DNA of 60,000 nt from Symsagittifera roscoffensis (GCF_963678635.1 NC_087063.1:74237617-74297616), one strand, 5' to 3'; positions 1 to 12,656 are shown, numbered from the stretch's first letter. Notes: generated from the letters alone by a model not told the origin. Numbers and translations are program-made.

Positions 1-3000
1 CTGATTGTTTCGTGCTTAAAATAAAACCTGATGTTTAGGGTTATGTGGTTAATCTTCAAAATTGGTTTTAGTGCGCGATTTTATGGTTTGTTCTTTGTAT
101 ATTCAAAACGTGTCATAAAAACCAATGATTTAGATAAAACACGCAAATCCGTTCCTTCCTTTTTCGGTTTCGTTATTTCCTCTACTAGTTTTAGTAATTG
201 GTAGCCTTCCCGATGAATGATTTAGGCTTAAGTTACATTAAGGTAGGTAAAATTAAATTGAGTTGAAAGAAAATTGAGGATAAGCCTCGACAAATGATTT
301 TATTGCGTAAGATATGATTTCAAACATACTTTACCATAATAAAGTAGATGTGTTAGTGTTTTAGCTTTAGTTTTTGCTGTGAAACCTGATAATCTCCTGC
401 TTAAACTAAAACCTGATGTCTGGGGCTATGTGGTTAACCTTCAAAATTGGTTTTAGTGCGCGATTTCATGGTTCGTTCTTTGCATATTCAAAATTGTCAT
501 AAAAACCAATGATGTAGAAAAAAAACACCCACATCCGTTCCTTCCATTTTCGGTTTTGTTATTTCCTCTCCTAGTTTCAGTAGTTGGTAGCCTTCTCGTT
601 GAATATTTTAGGCTTAAGTTATCTTAAGGTAGGTAAAATTAAAATGAGTTGAAAGAAAATTGAGGATAAGCCTCGACAAATGATTTTAATGCGTAAGATA
701 TGATTTTAAACATACCTTACCATAATAAAGTGGATGTGTTAGTGTTTTAGCTTTAGTATTTGCTGTGAAACTTGATAATCTCCTGCTTAAACTAAAACTT
801 GATGTCTGGGGTTATGTGGTTAACCTTTAAACTTGGTTTTAGTGCGCGATTTCATGGTTCGTTCTTTGTATATTCAAAATTGTCATAAAAACCAATGATT
901 TAGAAAAAAAACACCCACATCCGTTCCTTCCTTTTTCGGTTTTGTTATTTCCTCTCCTAGTTTCAGTAGTTGGTAGCCTTCTCGATGAAAGATTTAGGTT
1001 TAAGTTACATTAAGGTAGGAAAAAGAAAATTGAGGATAAGTCTCGAAAATTGATTTTATTGCGTAAGCTATCATTTCAAACCTATTTTATCAAAACAAAG
1101 TGAATGTGTAAGTGTTTTAGATTTAGTTTTGTTTTGAAACCTATCGTTTGTTGTGCTTAAACTAAAATTTGATGTCTGGTGCAATATGGTTAACGTTTGA
1201 AATTGGTTTCAGTGCGTAATTTTATGGTTCGTTCTTTGTATACTCAAAACTTGTCATAAAAAACAATGATTTAGTGAAAAAAAAACACCTAAATTCGCTC
1301 CTTTCTTTTTCGGTTTCGTTATTTCCTCCCATAGTTTGAGTAATTGGTAGCTTTACCGATTAATGATTTAGGTTTAAAAAACGTTAGCTTAGGTAAAATT
1401 AAAATGAGTTGAATAAAAATTGAGTCTAAGCCTCGACAAATGATTTCTAATGCGTCAGCTATGATTTCAAACCTACCTTACCAAAATAAACTGGATGTGT
1501 TAGTATTTGAGTTTAGTTTTGTTGTGAAGCCTAATTTTTTCGTGCCTAAACTAAAACTTGATGTCTGATGCTATGTGGTTAACGTTTAATATTGGTTTCA
1601 GTGCGTGAGTTTGTGGTTCGTTTTTTGTATATTCAAAACTTGTCATAAAAACCAATGATTTAGAAAAAAAACACCCACATCCGTTCCTTCTTATTTCGGT
1701 TTTGTTGTTTCCTCTCCTAGTTTCAGTAGTTGGTAGCCTTCTCGATGAATGATTTGGGTTTAAGTTACATTAAGGTAGGAAGGAGAAAACTGAGGATAAG
1801 CCTCGACAAATGATTTTAATGTGCAAGCTATCCTTTCAAACCTGTTTTATCAAAATAAAGTGAATAAGTAAGTGTTTTAGCTTTAGTTTTGTTTTGAAAC
1901 CTATCAGTTTTGTGCTCAAACTAAAACTTGATGTCTGTTGCAAAATAAAAAATGTTTAAAATTGGTTACAGTGCGTAATTTTATGGTTCGTTCTTCGTAT
2001 TCAAAACTTGTCATGAAAAACCAATGATTTAGTACAAAAACAGCCAAATCCATTTCCTCTTTTTTCGTTTTTGGTACTTTCTCACCTAGTTTCAGTAACT
2101 GGTAGCTTTACAGATGAATGATTTACGTTTAAGTTACTTTGAGGTAGGTAAAAATAAAATGAGTTGAAAGAAAAATGAGGATAAGCTTCGACAAGTGATT
2201 TTAATGCGTAAGCTATGATTTCAAACTTACTTTACCAAAATAAAGTGGATGTGTTGTGTTTTAGTTTTAGTTTTTGTTGTGAAGCCTGATAATTTCCTGC
2301 TTAAACTAAAACTTGATGTCTGGGGTTATGTGGTTAACCTTCAAAATTGGTTTTAGTGCGCAATTTCATGGTTCGATCTTTGTATAATCAAAACTTGTCA
2401 TAAAAACCAATGATTTAGAAAAAAAACACCCTTATCCGTTCCTTCTTTTTTCGGTTTTGTTGTTTCCTCTCCTAGTTTCAGTAGTTGGTAGCCTTCTCGA
2501 TGAATGATTTAGGTTTAAGTTAAATTAAAGTAGAAAAAAGAAAATTGAGGATAAGTCTCGAAAATTGGTTTTAATGCGTAAGCTATCATTTCAAACCTAT
2601 TTTATCAAAACAAAGTGAATGTGTAAGTGTTTTAGATTTAGTTTTGTTTTGAAACCTATCGTTTGTTGTGCTTAAACTAAAATTTGATGTCTGGTGCAAT
2701 ATGGTTAACGTTTGAAATTGGTTTCAGTGCGTAATTTTATGGTTCGTTCTTTGTATACTCAAAACTTGTCATAAAAAACAATGATTTAGTGAAAAAAAAA
2801 CACCTAAATTCGCTCCTTTCTTTTTCGGTTTCGTTATTTCCTCCCATAGTTTGAGTAATTGGTAGCTTTACCGATTAATGATTTAGGTTTAAAAAACGTT
2901 AGCTTAGGTAAAATTAAAATGAGTTGAATGAAAATTGAGTCTAAGCCTCGACAAATGATTTCTAATGCGTCAGCTATGATTTCAAACCTACCTTACCAAA

Positions 3001-4440
3001 ATAAACTGGATGTGTTAGTATTTGAGTTTAGTTTTGTTGTGAAGCCTAATTTTTTCGTGCCTAAACTAAAACTTGATGTCTGATGCTATGTGGTTAACGT
3101 TTAATATTGGTTTCAGTGCGTGAGTTTGTGGTTCGTTTTTTGTATATTCAAAACTTGTCATAAAAACCAATGATTTAGAAAAAAACACCCACATCCGTTC
3201 CTTCTTATTTCGGTTTTGTTGTTTCCTCTCCTAGTTTCAGTAGTTGGTAGCCTTCTCGATGAATGATTTGGGTTTAAGTTACATTAAGGTAGGAAGGAGA
3301 AAACTGAGGATAAGCCTCGACAAATGATTTTAATGTGCAAGCTATCCTTTCAAACCTGTTTTATCAAAATAAAGTGAATAAGTAAGTGTTTTAGCTTTAG
3401 TTTTGTTTTGAAACCTATCAGTTTTGTGCTCAAACTAAAACTTGATGTCTGTTGCAAAATAAAAAATGTTTAAAATTGGTTACAGTGCGTAATTTTATGG
3501 TTCGTTCTTCGTATTCAAAACTTGTCATGAAAAACCAATGATTTAGTACAAAAACAGCCAAATCCATTTCTTCCTTTTTCGTTTTTGGTTTTTTCTCACC
3601 TAGTTTCAGTAACTGGTAGCTTTACAGATGAATGATTTACGTTTAAGTTACTTTGAGGTAGGTAAAAAGAAAATGAGTTGAAAGAAAATTGAGGATAAGC
3701 TTCGACAAGTGATTTTAATGCGTAAGCTATGATTTCAAACATACTTTACCAAAATAAAGTGGATGTGTTGTGTTTTAGTTTTAGTTTTTGCTGTGAAGCC
3801 TGATAATTTCCTGCTTAAACTAAAACTTGATGTCTGGGGTTATGTGGTTAACCTTCAAAATTGGTTTTAGTGCGCAATTTCATGGTTCGATCTTTGTATA
3901 ATCAAAACTTGTCATAAAAACCAATGATTTAGAAAAAAAACACCCTTATCCGTTCCTTCTTTTTTCGGTTTTGTTGTTTCCTCTCCTAGTTTCAGTAGTT
4001 GGTAGCCTTCTCGATGAATGATTTAGGTTTAAGTTAAATTAAAGTAGAAAAAAGAAAATTGAGGATAAGTCTCGAAAATTGGTTTTAATGCGTAAGCTAT
4101 CATTTCAAACCTATTTTATCAAAACAAAGTGAATGTGTAAGTGTTTTAGATTTATTTTTGTTTTGAAACCTATCGTTTTTGTGCTTAAACTAAAACTTGA
4201 TGTCTGGTGCAATATGGTTAACGTTTAAAATTGGTTTCAGTGCGTAAGTTTATGGTTCGTTCTTTGTATTCAAAAGTTGTCATCAAAAACCAATGATTTA
4301 GTATAAAAACAGCCAAATACACTCCTTCATTTTCGTTTTCGGTACTTTCTCCCCTAGTTTCAGTCATTCGTAGCTTTACCGATGAATGATTTAGGTTTAA
4401 GTTACTTTGAGGTAGGTAAAAATAAAGTGAGTTGAAAGAA
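1..4440. repeat. ~379-bp satellite array with 4-mer higher-order repeat
   Basis: The landmark around 'aagttac.tta.ggtagg' recurs near 226, 610, 991, 1370, 1751, 2120, 2509, 2890, 3270, 3640, 4020 and 4395, giving a monomer of about 379 bp and about 11.7 copies. The left end runs off the window. Blocks 1,137-2,652 and 2,653-4,165 are nearly identical over four monomers (period ~1,516 bp), while neighbouring monomers differ much more. That is the signature of a higher-order repeat. I see no coding potential or RNA gene in the monomers. Confidence 0.93.
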
Positions 4441-5670
4441 AATTGAGGATAAGCCTCGACAAATGTGGAAGTATTAGAATAAATACCAACAAGCGTGACT
4501 GTTTGGATTTATGTGATAAAGAATTCAAATTATCATAGAATACAAACCACCTCAAAAAACAAGAATTAAGATTTTTAATAAGTTTTTGAGCACTTTGGAT
4601 GAATAATGATTTAGCTAAATTTAGTTTTGAGCTTTGAAATAAATTTCCTCGTGTATTTGGTGGATTACTGGACAAAAAACGTATATCCTTCAAGCTGACT
4701 TAGGAAGAGAATGATTCTGTTAGAAGTTTTATATAATACTATGATTATAGTTAATAGTTTGAAACTTAAGTTCATGAGCTTATGTCAGTTAGAAAGCCGT
4801 CTAATAAACCTTCGAGATGGAAGAATCTCATGGGTGACTGTTAGCGTAGTGAATACTTTTTGCAAGAACCCTTCAAGGAATGTCTGTCAACTAGAAGAAA
4901 ATCAAATTGTGTTTCTGTCGAAAAATAGCTATTGTCTCTAGCTTTTTAAGCTTGAAAACTAATCTGACAAATACTCACAAATCCTAATGTTAATACTTCT
5001 GTGAATTTTAAAAGTTGTTTCTAGTTTTTTAGAAAATAGATTATCCTAGAGAGTAAATCTCTGCTAAGGTCGCACAAGATTAACTAAGGTTCCATTGCTG
5101 GTTGATTGCTTAGTATCCAAGGCTAAGTTATAAGTCTCACCTAAGGTCGTCAAATTTCTTGCAAATTGTAAGTTTAAAAGTTTAGTTCGAAACAAGTAAG
5201 GATTTATGAAATGGATAGTTAAATATATATGATTTAGGCAATTAAGGATCGGTACCTAGTTTTTAGGTTTAAACTAACACTTCATTTGCCCGTAGTCCGC
5301 ATCTAGACTAATAATTGATTTGTCCACCTATTGCTTCTCAGAGTATTGGGTCATCAGTTCGCTTAGATCCGTGTTGCTGCTTTTATTTTTCGGGAACTTA
5401 TAAAACTTCTAAGATTGTATCTCTAAGATCGTAAAAATTTATAAAATAAGAAGAAACAAAAGAAAGAGAGACAATTATTTCGGAAAATTTTAACTCGACT
5501 GTACGAGTGGAAATGAGAGTGGAATAAAAATTTATGACAATTTTAGTCAGTTCCACCTTTAAGAAAAGAATGCTTCAAAGTTCTGCTGGGTAATTCTAAT
5601 CTTTATAGACTTTGTTTCATCGGATATTTGTTTCATTTCATCTTTCAGCCTTTGGAAAGTTTTCAGTAGT
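4440..5670. repeat. Copy 1 of a ~1.23-kb duplicated non-coding module
   Basis: This stretch directly follows the satellite array and is repeated at about 7,826-9,060 with mostly substitutions and short indels. Shared landmarks include the 'cagttcgcttagatccgtg' stretch at 5,355 and 8,741. The short open frames inside it (minus strand near 4,397-4,693, plus strand near 4,711-4,941) are not preserved as longer genes in both copies, so I do not call them genes. Function is unknown. Confidence 0.85.
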
Positions 5671-5679
5671 CTTTTTTTT

Positions 5680-7070
5680 TAAATTTTAAAAATAATAACA
5701 AACAATTTATAAAATTACCAGTTTTTACGGAAAATGGTTCCTCAATCTCAATATATTTGTTACTATATTGTTGGGGTTTGTCAGATTTTGTTGAGGAAAT
5801 GGTTTTATTTACCAATAAAAAGTTGTTGAAGTTTTTGTTCAGTGTTTGGGTAACGATGATTTAAAAAGCGATTGTAAGTGAAGCAATTAATCGTTCTTGC
5901 ACTAGAAAAATTAAATTAGTTGATTTTTTTTTGCTGAAGTTTTGTGTCTATTTTTGGAGTGTATCGTCGATAAATAACGTATATCATCGTTAGGGTGTTT
6001 TGATAGAATAATAATATGATAAGTTTGACAGTGTTAGTGATATATTATACGATTTTAGAGACTTTGCTTCCTTATTTGAGTTTTGAATTTATTGTGCGCT
6101 GACATTAATTTCCAAAGAATTTGACATTAACTTTCGACGCTGATTGTTTTTATTTTTTTTTAACGAAATTGATTATTTGATTATTGTGTACAAGAGTATT
6201 GAAATCTTCCGAGGAGTTGTTGAGTATTTTCAAATATTAATCATATTGAAATCCAAAAAAAGTTTCTTTTGACAAAAAATTTATAAATTTTTTTTTCGAA
6301 TTTTCTTTGTTTTCTATGCTGAAACCTATAAGTCTGTTTTTGTGAAATTTTTTGATGCTTTTTTATAATTAGCAACAAAATTATTTTCTTTTCGAGATTA
6401 TCAATGGCTTAAAACCTTAGTTTTTTGTAAAATTTTAGATTTTCTGGCCTGAAACTAAAAACTGAAACCTGAAAGTATGGTCGCTGAAGTTGAATTTTTT
6501 ATTTTTAAAAGTGTCCAAAAGCTTTAGTAAACTTTGTTTATCCTTTATCATGCAAAATTTTTCAAAAATAACTAATTTTTTGATATCTCAAACCTAGTTT
6601 TCGAAATCTCAAACAAAAAACCCTTAAAATCTCTCAGACTCTATAAATAAAACTAAAAAATTGGTTTTCGATAGGAAGTCTAGTGTAAAATAGACACATG
6701 AACATGTTTTTAACATCAAACTTACAAATTTGTTTGGGGAAACCTATGTTTTTGGGGCTGGCACTATGATTTCTAGAGATGAAACTTTGTTTTTAGAGTT
6801 TTGAAATTGAAAGGTTGGTATCCCTAGTATATGTCTATTCCAGCAATGAAATGGCCAAAGAGATGAAAAATTTGGCCTAGGACGTCAATTGTTTTGGCTA
6901 AAACTATCAATTTGAGGTCTCAAACTAACAACTTCTGGAAGTTTTTTTGATTTTGAAAATTGGTTAGAGCATTAAGGATTCCTGTTATCTAACTATAAGT
7001 CACAAAACTCTGACTTGGAACTTGGAACGCAAGATTTTTGCAGCTGAAATCAAAAATTATGTTGGTAAAA
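5680..7070. other. Unique AT-rich DNA, no gene seen
   Basis: About 1.4 kb between the two duplicated modules. It is rich in T and A homopolymers and in loosely repeated 'gaaacct' type words around 6,320-6,960. No open frame of useful length, RNA gene or mobile-element end is recognisable. Confidence 0.7.
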
Positions 7071-7830
7071 ATTGATTTTTTAATGCATAAGCTATCATTT
7101 GAAACCTATTTTACCAAAATAAAGCAGATGTGTTAGTGTTTTAGCTTTAGTTTTGTTGTGAAGCCTAATTTTTTCGTGTTTAAACTAAAACCTGATATTT
7201 GTTCTTATGTGGTTAAATTTGGTTTTAGTGCGTGATTTTATGGTTCGTTCTTTGTATACTCAAAACTTGTCATAAAAACCAATGATATAGTGAAAAAAAA
7301 ATACCCAAATTCGTTCCTTTTTTTTTCGGTTTCGTTATTTCCTCCCCTAGTTTCAGTAATTGGTAGCTTTACCGATGAATGATTTAGGTTTTAGAAACGT
7401 TAGCTTAGGTAAAATTAAAATGAGTTGAATGAAAATTGAGTATAAGCCTCGACAAATGATTTCTAATGCGTCAGCTATGATTTCAAACCTACCTTACCAA
7501 AATCAAGTGGATGTGTTAGTATTCTAGTTTAGTTTTGTTGTGAAGCCTAAATTTTTTGTACCTAAACTAAAACTTGATGTCTGATGCTATGTGGTTAACG
7601 TTTAAAAATGGTTTTAGTGCGTGTTTTTATGGTTCGTTCTTTGTATATTTTAAACTTGTCATAAAAACCATTGATTTAGTAAAAAAACACCCAAAATCAG
7701 TTCTTTCCTCTTTCGTTTTTGTTATTTCCGCCCCTAGTTTGAGTAATTGGCTGCTTTACCGATGAATGATTTAGGTTTAACTTACGTTCAGTTAGGTAAA
7801 AATAAAATGAGTTGAAAGAAAACTGAAGAT
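7070..7830. repeat. Two further monomers of the 379-bp satellite
   Basis: The monomer landmarks ('aagctatcattt', 'ggttcgttctttgtat', 'gatgaatgatttaggtt') reappear here in the same order and orientation as in the first 4.4 kb. They again sit immediately before the ~1.23-kb module. The pairing of satellite and module is therefore itself repeated. Confidence 0.88.
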
Positions 7831-9060
7831 AAGCCTCGACAAATGATGAAGGATTAGAATAAATACCAACAAGCGCGACTGGTTGGATATATGTGATAAA
7901 GAATTCAAATTATCATAGAATGCAAACCACCTCAAAAACAGAATGAAGTTTTTTATTAAGTGTTGAGTGCTATGGATGAATATGGATTTAGCTAAATTTA
8001 GTATTGAGCTTTGAAATAAATTTCCCCATATATTTAGTGGATTACTGGACAAAAAACGTATATCCTACAAGCTGACTTAGGCAGAGAACGATTCTTTTAG
8101 AAATTTTATATAATACTCTTAATTATAGTTAATAGTTTAAAACTTAAGTTCATGAGCTTATGTCAGTTAAAAAGCCGTCTAATAAACCTTCGAGATGGAA
8201 GAATCTCGTGGGTGACTGTTAGCGTAGGGGGTACTTTTTGCAAGAACCCTACTAGGAATATCTGTCAAGTGGACGAAAAGCTAATTGTGTTTCTGTCGAA
8301 AAATACCTATTGTCTGTAGCTTTTTAGTTTTTTAAGTTTGAAAATTAATCTGACAAATACTCACAATTCCTAATGTTAATATTTCTGTGAATTTTAAAAG
8401 TTGTTTCTAGTTTTTTAGAAAATATAATATACTAGAGAGTAAATCTCTGCTACGGTCGCACCAGTTTAACTAAGGTTTCATTGCTGGTTGATTGCTTAGT
8501 AGTCAAGGCTAAGTTATAAGCCTCACCTAAGGTCGTCAAATTTCTTGACAAAAGTAAGTTTAAAATCTTAGTTCGAAACAAGTATGAATTTATAAAATGG
8601 ATAGTTAAATATATATGATTTAGGCAATTAAAGATCAGTACCTAGCTTTTAGGTTTGAACTAACACTTCATTTGCCCGTAGTCCGCATCTAGATTAATGA
8701 TTGATTTGTCCACCTATTGCTTCTCAGAGTATTGGGTCATCAGTTCGCTTAGATCCGTGTTGCTGCTTTTATTTTTCGGGAACTTATAAACGTTTTAAGA
8801 TCGTGTCGCAATAAACTTATAAAACAAAGAAACAAATGAAAAACAGACAATTATTTCGAAAAGTTTTAACTCGACTGAACGAGTGGAAACGAGAGTGGAA
8901 TAAAAAATTATGACAATTTTAGTCAGGTCCACCTTTAGGACAAGAATGCTTCAAAGTTCTTCTGTGTAATTCCAATCTTTATAGACTTTGTTTCATCGGA
9001 TATCTGTTTCATCTTTCAGCCTTTGGAAAGTTTTCAGTAGTCTTTTCTCGGAAATTTTTT
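7826..9060. repeat. Copy 2 of the ~1.23-kb duplicated module
   Basis: Collinear with 4,440-5,670 at an offset of about 3.38 kb. Small indels separate the copies, for example near 8,320 and 8,790. The similarity ends around 9,060, within 'ttttcagtagtcttttc'. Confidence 0.85.
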
Positions 9061-9665
9061 GAAATTAAAAATCTTTTGTTCTTTCAATCTTTGATTTGCA
9101 GGTGTTCTATTTCTTTGTGTCTTTGTTAGGCTCCAAAAGGACCGGGTGCTTATCGCTTCAATGTCTACTTTTCAAGGCAGGACTTTTAACAGGTCAGCTT
9201 GTATGGTGACACACTTTCTTTTTGATGTAAACAAAGTAATCTCTGAAAAAACATTGAATTTTTTTTTTTAATTCAACATTGAAAGAATGAAAAAAAAAAT
9301 TGGACCAAGTTTTGAAGGGTTGTAAAACTATAAGTGCAGAGGCGTCCACTCAAACTAAACATTTAAATCAATAGTCTTTTATGTCCATGTAGTATTTGCA
9401 ATACTAGAGTATTGTAAAAACTATAAGCTTCAAAGTTTGTCAAATCAATTTGCAGAAGATGGTTCCAACTGCAAACTTTTTTTAAAATCTTTTATTTAGC
9501 CCGTAAGAATCAAACCACCAAACTATCATCTCTGGTTTATGCCTATAGTTTGATGCTTTTAAAATTACCCACTTTTATCCTTCAAAAGACAAAATAGTTA
9601 ATACAGAAAATTGTGAAAACAAAGAATAAGCACATCATCCACAATTAATTAATCAATTAGTTAAA
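9060..9665. other. Unique AT-rich DNA, no gene seen
   Basis: Roughly 600 bp of low-complexity AT-rich sequence with several A and T runs. I see no open frame or repeat family here that occurs elsewhere in the window. Confidence 0.65.
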
Positions 9666-9670
9666 AAATT

Positions 9671-10600
9671 GTGCCACCTACAGTTGGGCTTGGGTCAACC
9701 GAGCCAGAGGATACAGTGTCTCCCTTCAAGTTGGTCTCGTCTGGGGACCAATTTGAAGCCCAACTGCGACTTGCAGTTCGGCTTGTGCCAATCAAGCCAG
9801 GGGATCCAGTGTCTTTTTTCGCATTGGTCTCGTCTGGCGACCAATTTGATGCCCAACTGCGATCTACAGTTTGGCTTGGGTCAATCAAGACCGGTGATCT
9901 AGTTTCTCCTTTCAAATTGGTCCTGTCTGGCGACCAATTTGATGCCCAACTGCGATCTACAGTTTGGCTTGGGTCAATCAAGACCGGTGATCTAGTTTCT
10001 CCTTTCAAATTGGTCCTGTCTGGCGACCAATTTGATGCCCAACTGCGATCTACAGTTTGGCTTGGGTCAATCAAGACCGGTGATCTAGTTTCTCCTTTCA
10101 AATTGGTCCTGTCTGGCGACCAGTTTGATGCCCAACTGCGATCTACAGTTTGGTTTGGGTCAATCAAGCCAGGTGGTCTAGTTTCTCCTTTCAAATTGGT
10201 CCTGTCTGGCGACCAGTTTGATGCCCAACTGCGATCTACAGTTTGGCTTGGGTCAATCAAGCCAGGTGGTCTAGTTTCTCCTTTCAAATGGGTCCTGTCT
10301 GGCGACCAATTTGATGCCCAACTGCGATCTACAGTTTGGCTTGGGTCAATCAAGCCAGATGATCTATTTTCTCCTTTCAAATTGGCCCTGTCTGGCGACC
10401 AATTTGATGCCCAGCTGCGATCTACAGTTTGGCTTGGGTCAATCAAGCCAGGTGATATAGTTTCTCTTTTCAAATTGGTCCTGTCTGGCGACCAATTTGA
10501 TGCCCAACTGCAATCTACATTTCGGCTTGGGTCAATCAAGCCAGGTGATTTAGCGCCTCCCTTCAGATTGTTCCCGTCTGGGGTGTTTCTCTCGCCCTAT
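9671..10600. repeat. 93-bp minisatellite, open in several frames on both strands
   Basis: About nine to ten head-to-tail copies of a 93-bp unit (31 codons). The central copies are nearly identical and the edge copies more diverged. Because 93 is divisible by three, frames stay open on both strands: 9,671-10,627 on plus (318 codons, unit containing SGDQFDAQLRSTVWLGSIK) and 9,661-10,539 on minus (292 codons, unit containing DRSWASNWSPDRTNLKGE). Substitutions between the diverged left copy and the consensus change amino acids about equally in both readings, so neither strand shows clear coding constraint. It could be an exon of a repetitive protein or a non-coding minisatellite. I favour the latter. 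Confidence 0.85.
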
Positions 10601-10629
10601 AATTACAAACGACTGATGACAAAGTGATT

Positions 10630-11000
10630 TTTCTGGACCTTAAATTCTAGTAGTTTTTGGAGTAGGTGGACTTATCATCTTATGGTTAGGTTTCTGTCTG
10701 TCAACTGATGTTGACTTGACTTGACTAATTGCTGTCGTCTAATACCATATAATCGCTGAGTCTGATCGGAAATAACCGGTCGGATTTTGTCGTCTCATTG
10801 GAGTGGAAAACGGCCCCAAACCATGCCAAACTTTAATTTCACTTTCGATGTTGAGCTCCATTAGAAATATGGCATTGATTCATTTCATGCAAACTAAAAG
10901 AAACCATTGGAATTAAGAAAGTGAAAGTTTATTGCAACACGCCGCAGCTGAAGGTGTTTCTAATGATTTGGATGCTGGTTAGAATAAAAGTGTCAATAGT
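10630..11000. other. Unique non-coding stretch
   Basis: About 370 bp between the minisatellite and the MITE-like element. It has higher GC content than the left part of the window. I see no gene or repeat in it. Confidence 0.5.
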
Positions 11001-11648
11001 ACCCGGGTCGAGGTCCGCGACTAACTTTTCGAAATTTTAATCCGCGACCGAAAATCCATAGTCTGGGCAGGGTTTTAAGTCGCGGACAAACACTAGAAAT
11101 ACCCAATCTTGGTCGCAATTGTCAAAAAATTAGTCGCGGTGGTCAAAATTAGTCACGGCAGTCGAAAAATTAGTCACGGTGGTCAAAACATTGAAGAATT
11201 TTTTTGAAGGGGAACAACTTTTTTTTGAACGATTTCAAAAACAAATTGTCTTACTTACCATCTCTCCACTCGGTCCTTGGCTGCCACTGCCTGCTCTTTG
11301 ATCAGATTGACCCATAAATCCCTCCTCTCCCCAATTTCGCCTAGGACTCCCTAGACCTGGCTCGCTTTTCTAAAAATAATTCATCTAAAAACAAAAGAAC
11401 AATTTAATGGACAATTTTTTTGTTGAAAAACCAAATGAGATGTTTGTTGGGTAGAAACTGTTCGTGAGCTGGAAAACCACCCTTTTTTGTGACAGTCAAC
11501 AGGTTATCTGTGCTTTTGACTGTAAATTCAGACAAGGAATGTTTTTTCCAATTGATAAATAGGGTAGAAGTTTTGTCATGCTTAAAGACACTGTCTGAAT
11601 TTTTCGGTCGCGAAGGTCTATTTTTAATTCGCGGACGTTGACCCGGGT
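11001..11648. mobile_element. MITE-like element with ACCCGGGT termini
   Basis: The left end (ACCCGGGTCGAGGTCCGCGA) and the reverse complement of the right end (ACCCGGGTCAACGTCCGCGA) match at most positions, and the similarity continues inward to a shared CGCGACCG word. That makes terminal inverted repeats of about 45 bp around a 648-bp element with no open frame. Internally, 11,100-11,185 holds about four copies of a ~22-bp word of the type 'ttagtc(g/a)cggtggtcaaaa'. No clear target-site duplication is visible. Small size, inverted ends and lack of coding capacity fit a non-autonomous DNA transposon of unknown superfamily. Confidence 0.72.
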
Positions 11649-11723
11649 TAAAGCAAAATTCTGCAAAATTCGTTTTATTGAATTTTTTTCATTAGTTTAA
11701 TTGATGTTACTGGGACTATCAAT

Positions 11724-12136
11724 CAAATGGAAAATGACTATTTTGTCTCTTGTTGCAAAATAAATTTTTAGCTGAAAATTTATTTAAAGATTCTCAGATC
11801 TCCTTAAGGAGTGAATAGGATGTTTTTAAGGGCTTTATCACTTTCTTGAACGAGTTTGGAAACATATTTTCTTAATATTGTATCTTGTTCAACAATTGAG
11901 TTCGAAACTCCATTGGTTTGCCAATTGATCCATATCAAATGGAAAATGACTATTTTGTCTCTTGTTGCAAAATAATTTTTTAGCTGAAAATTTATTTAAA
12001 GATTCTCAGATCTCCTTAAGGAGTGAATAGGATGTTTTTAAGGGCTTTATCACTTTTTTGAACGAGTTTGGAAACATATTTTCTTAATATTGTATCTTGT
12101 TCAACAATTGAGTTCGAAACTCCATTGGTTTGCCAA
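11724..12136. repeat. 212-bp direct tandem duplication
   Basis: The block beginning 'caaatggaaaatgactattt' at 11,724 recurs at 11,936 almost unchanged and ends in both copies at 'ggtttgccaatt'. It lies between the two MITE-like copies. Confidence 0.92.
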
Positions 12137-12656
12137 TTTGGGCCCTATTGTGTGGATATTTACCAGTCCCTTCTTCGGTCCCTCGATTCGGTCCCTCGAT
12201 TCGGTCCCTCCAGTCCCTCGATTCGGTCCCTGACAGCCTGATTGACCCAATTCTTGAACATATTGACCCTTCCCTCTGAACTCTGTCCAATTTCCACTAG
12301 GACTCCTCAGAGCTGGAGTTTCCTACAACGCAGGCTCGCTTTTCATACCCTAGAAAACTTCAAATAAAATCAAATAAACGTTTTTCTCTTGGTATTTTAA
12401 GGAAATGTTTTTTTTTTAATTATTTGTAGAATAGAACCAAATGACTAGTATGTTGCGTAGAAAACTGTTCGCAGCTGAAAAAAAAAACTCATTTTTAAGA
12501 TGTTCTTTCGACCGTATTTTAAGATAGTTAATAGATTTCCCAATTGATAACATAGGATATAGATTTTGTCATGCTTTAAGATACTTTGTGGATTTGTCAA
12601 GTTCCAGTTGTGACGGTCTATTTTAAAGTTTTAAAGTCGCGGACCTCCGCCCGGGT
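12137..12656. mobile_element. Second, left-truncated copy of the MITE-like element
   Basis: The interior words ('gattgacccaattc', 'aggactcc', 'aggctcgcttttc', 'ccaaatga') and the right end ('gtcgcggacctccgcccgggt') match the 11,001-11,648 element in order. The left terminus is missing and replaced by the duplicated flank. A short array of 'tccctcgattcgg' sits at 12,165-12,235, and a small minus-strand open frame there is a by-product of it. The right flank after 12,656 also matches the right flank of copy 1 (11,655-11,735), so element plus flank were duplicated together. Confidence 0.72.

Noticed and set aside
2360-2400. GGTTCGATC in satellite monomers as a tRNA box B
   Set aside because: No box A at the right distance and no cloverleaf. 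Most monomers have GGTTCGTTC instead.
1-4440. Regular repeats as a CRISPR array
   Set aside because: Monomers are ~379 bp without unique spacers, and the context is eukaryotic satellite and transposons.
9661-10627. Calling the 93-bp array a confirmed gene on one strand
   Set aside because: Both strands are open only because the period is a multiple of three. Substitutions show no clear preference for either reading.
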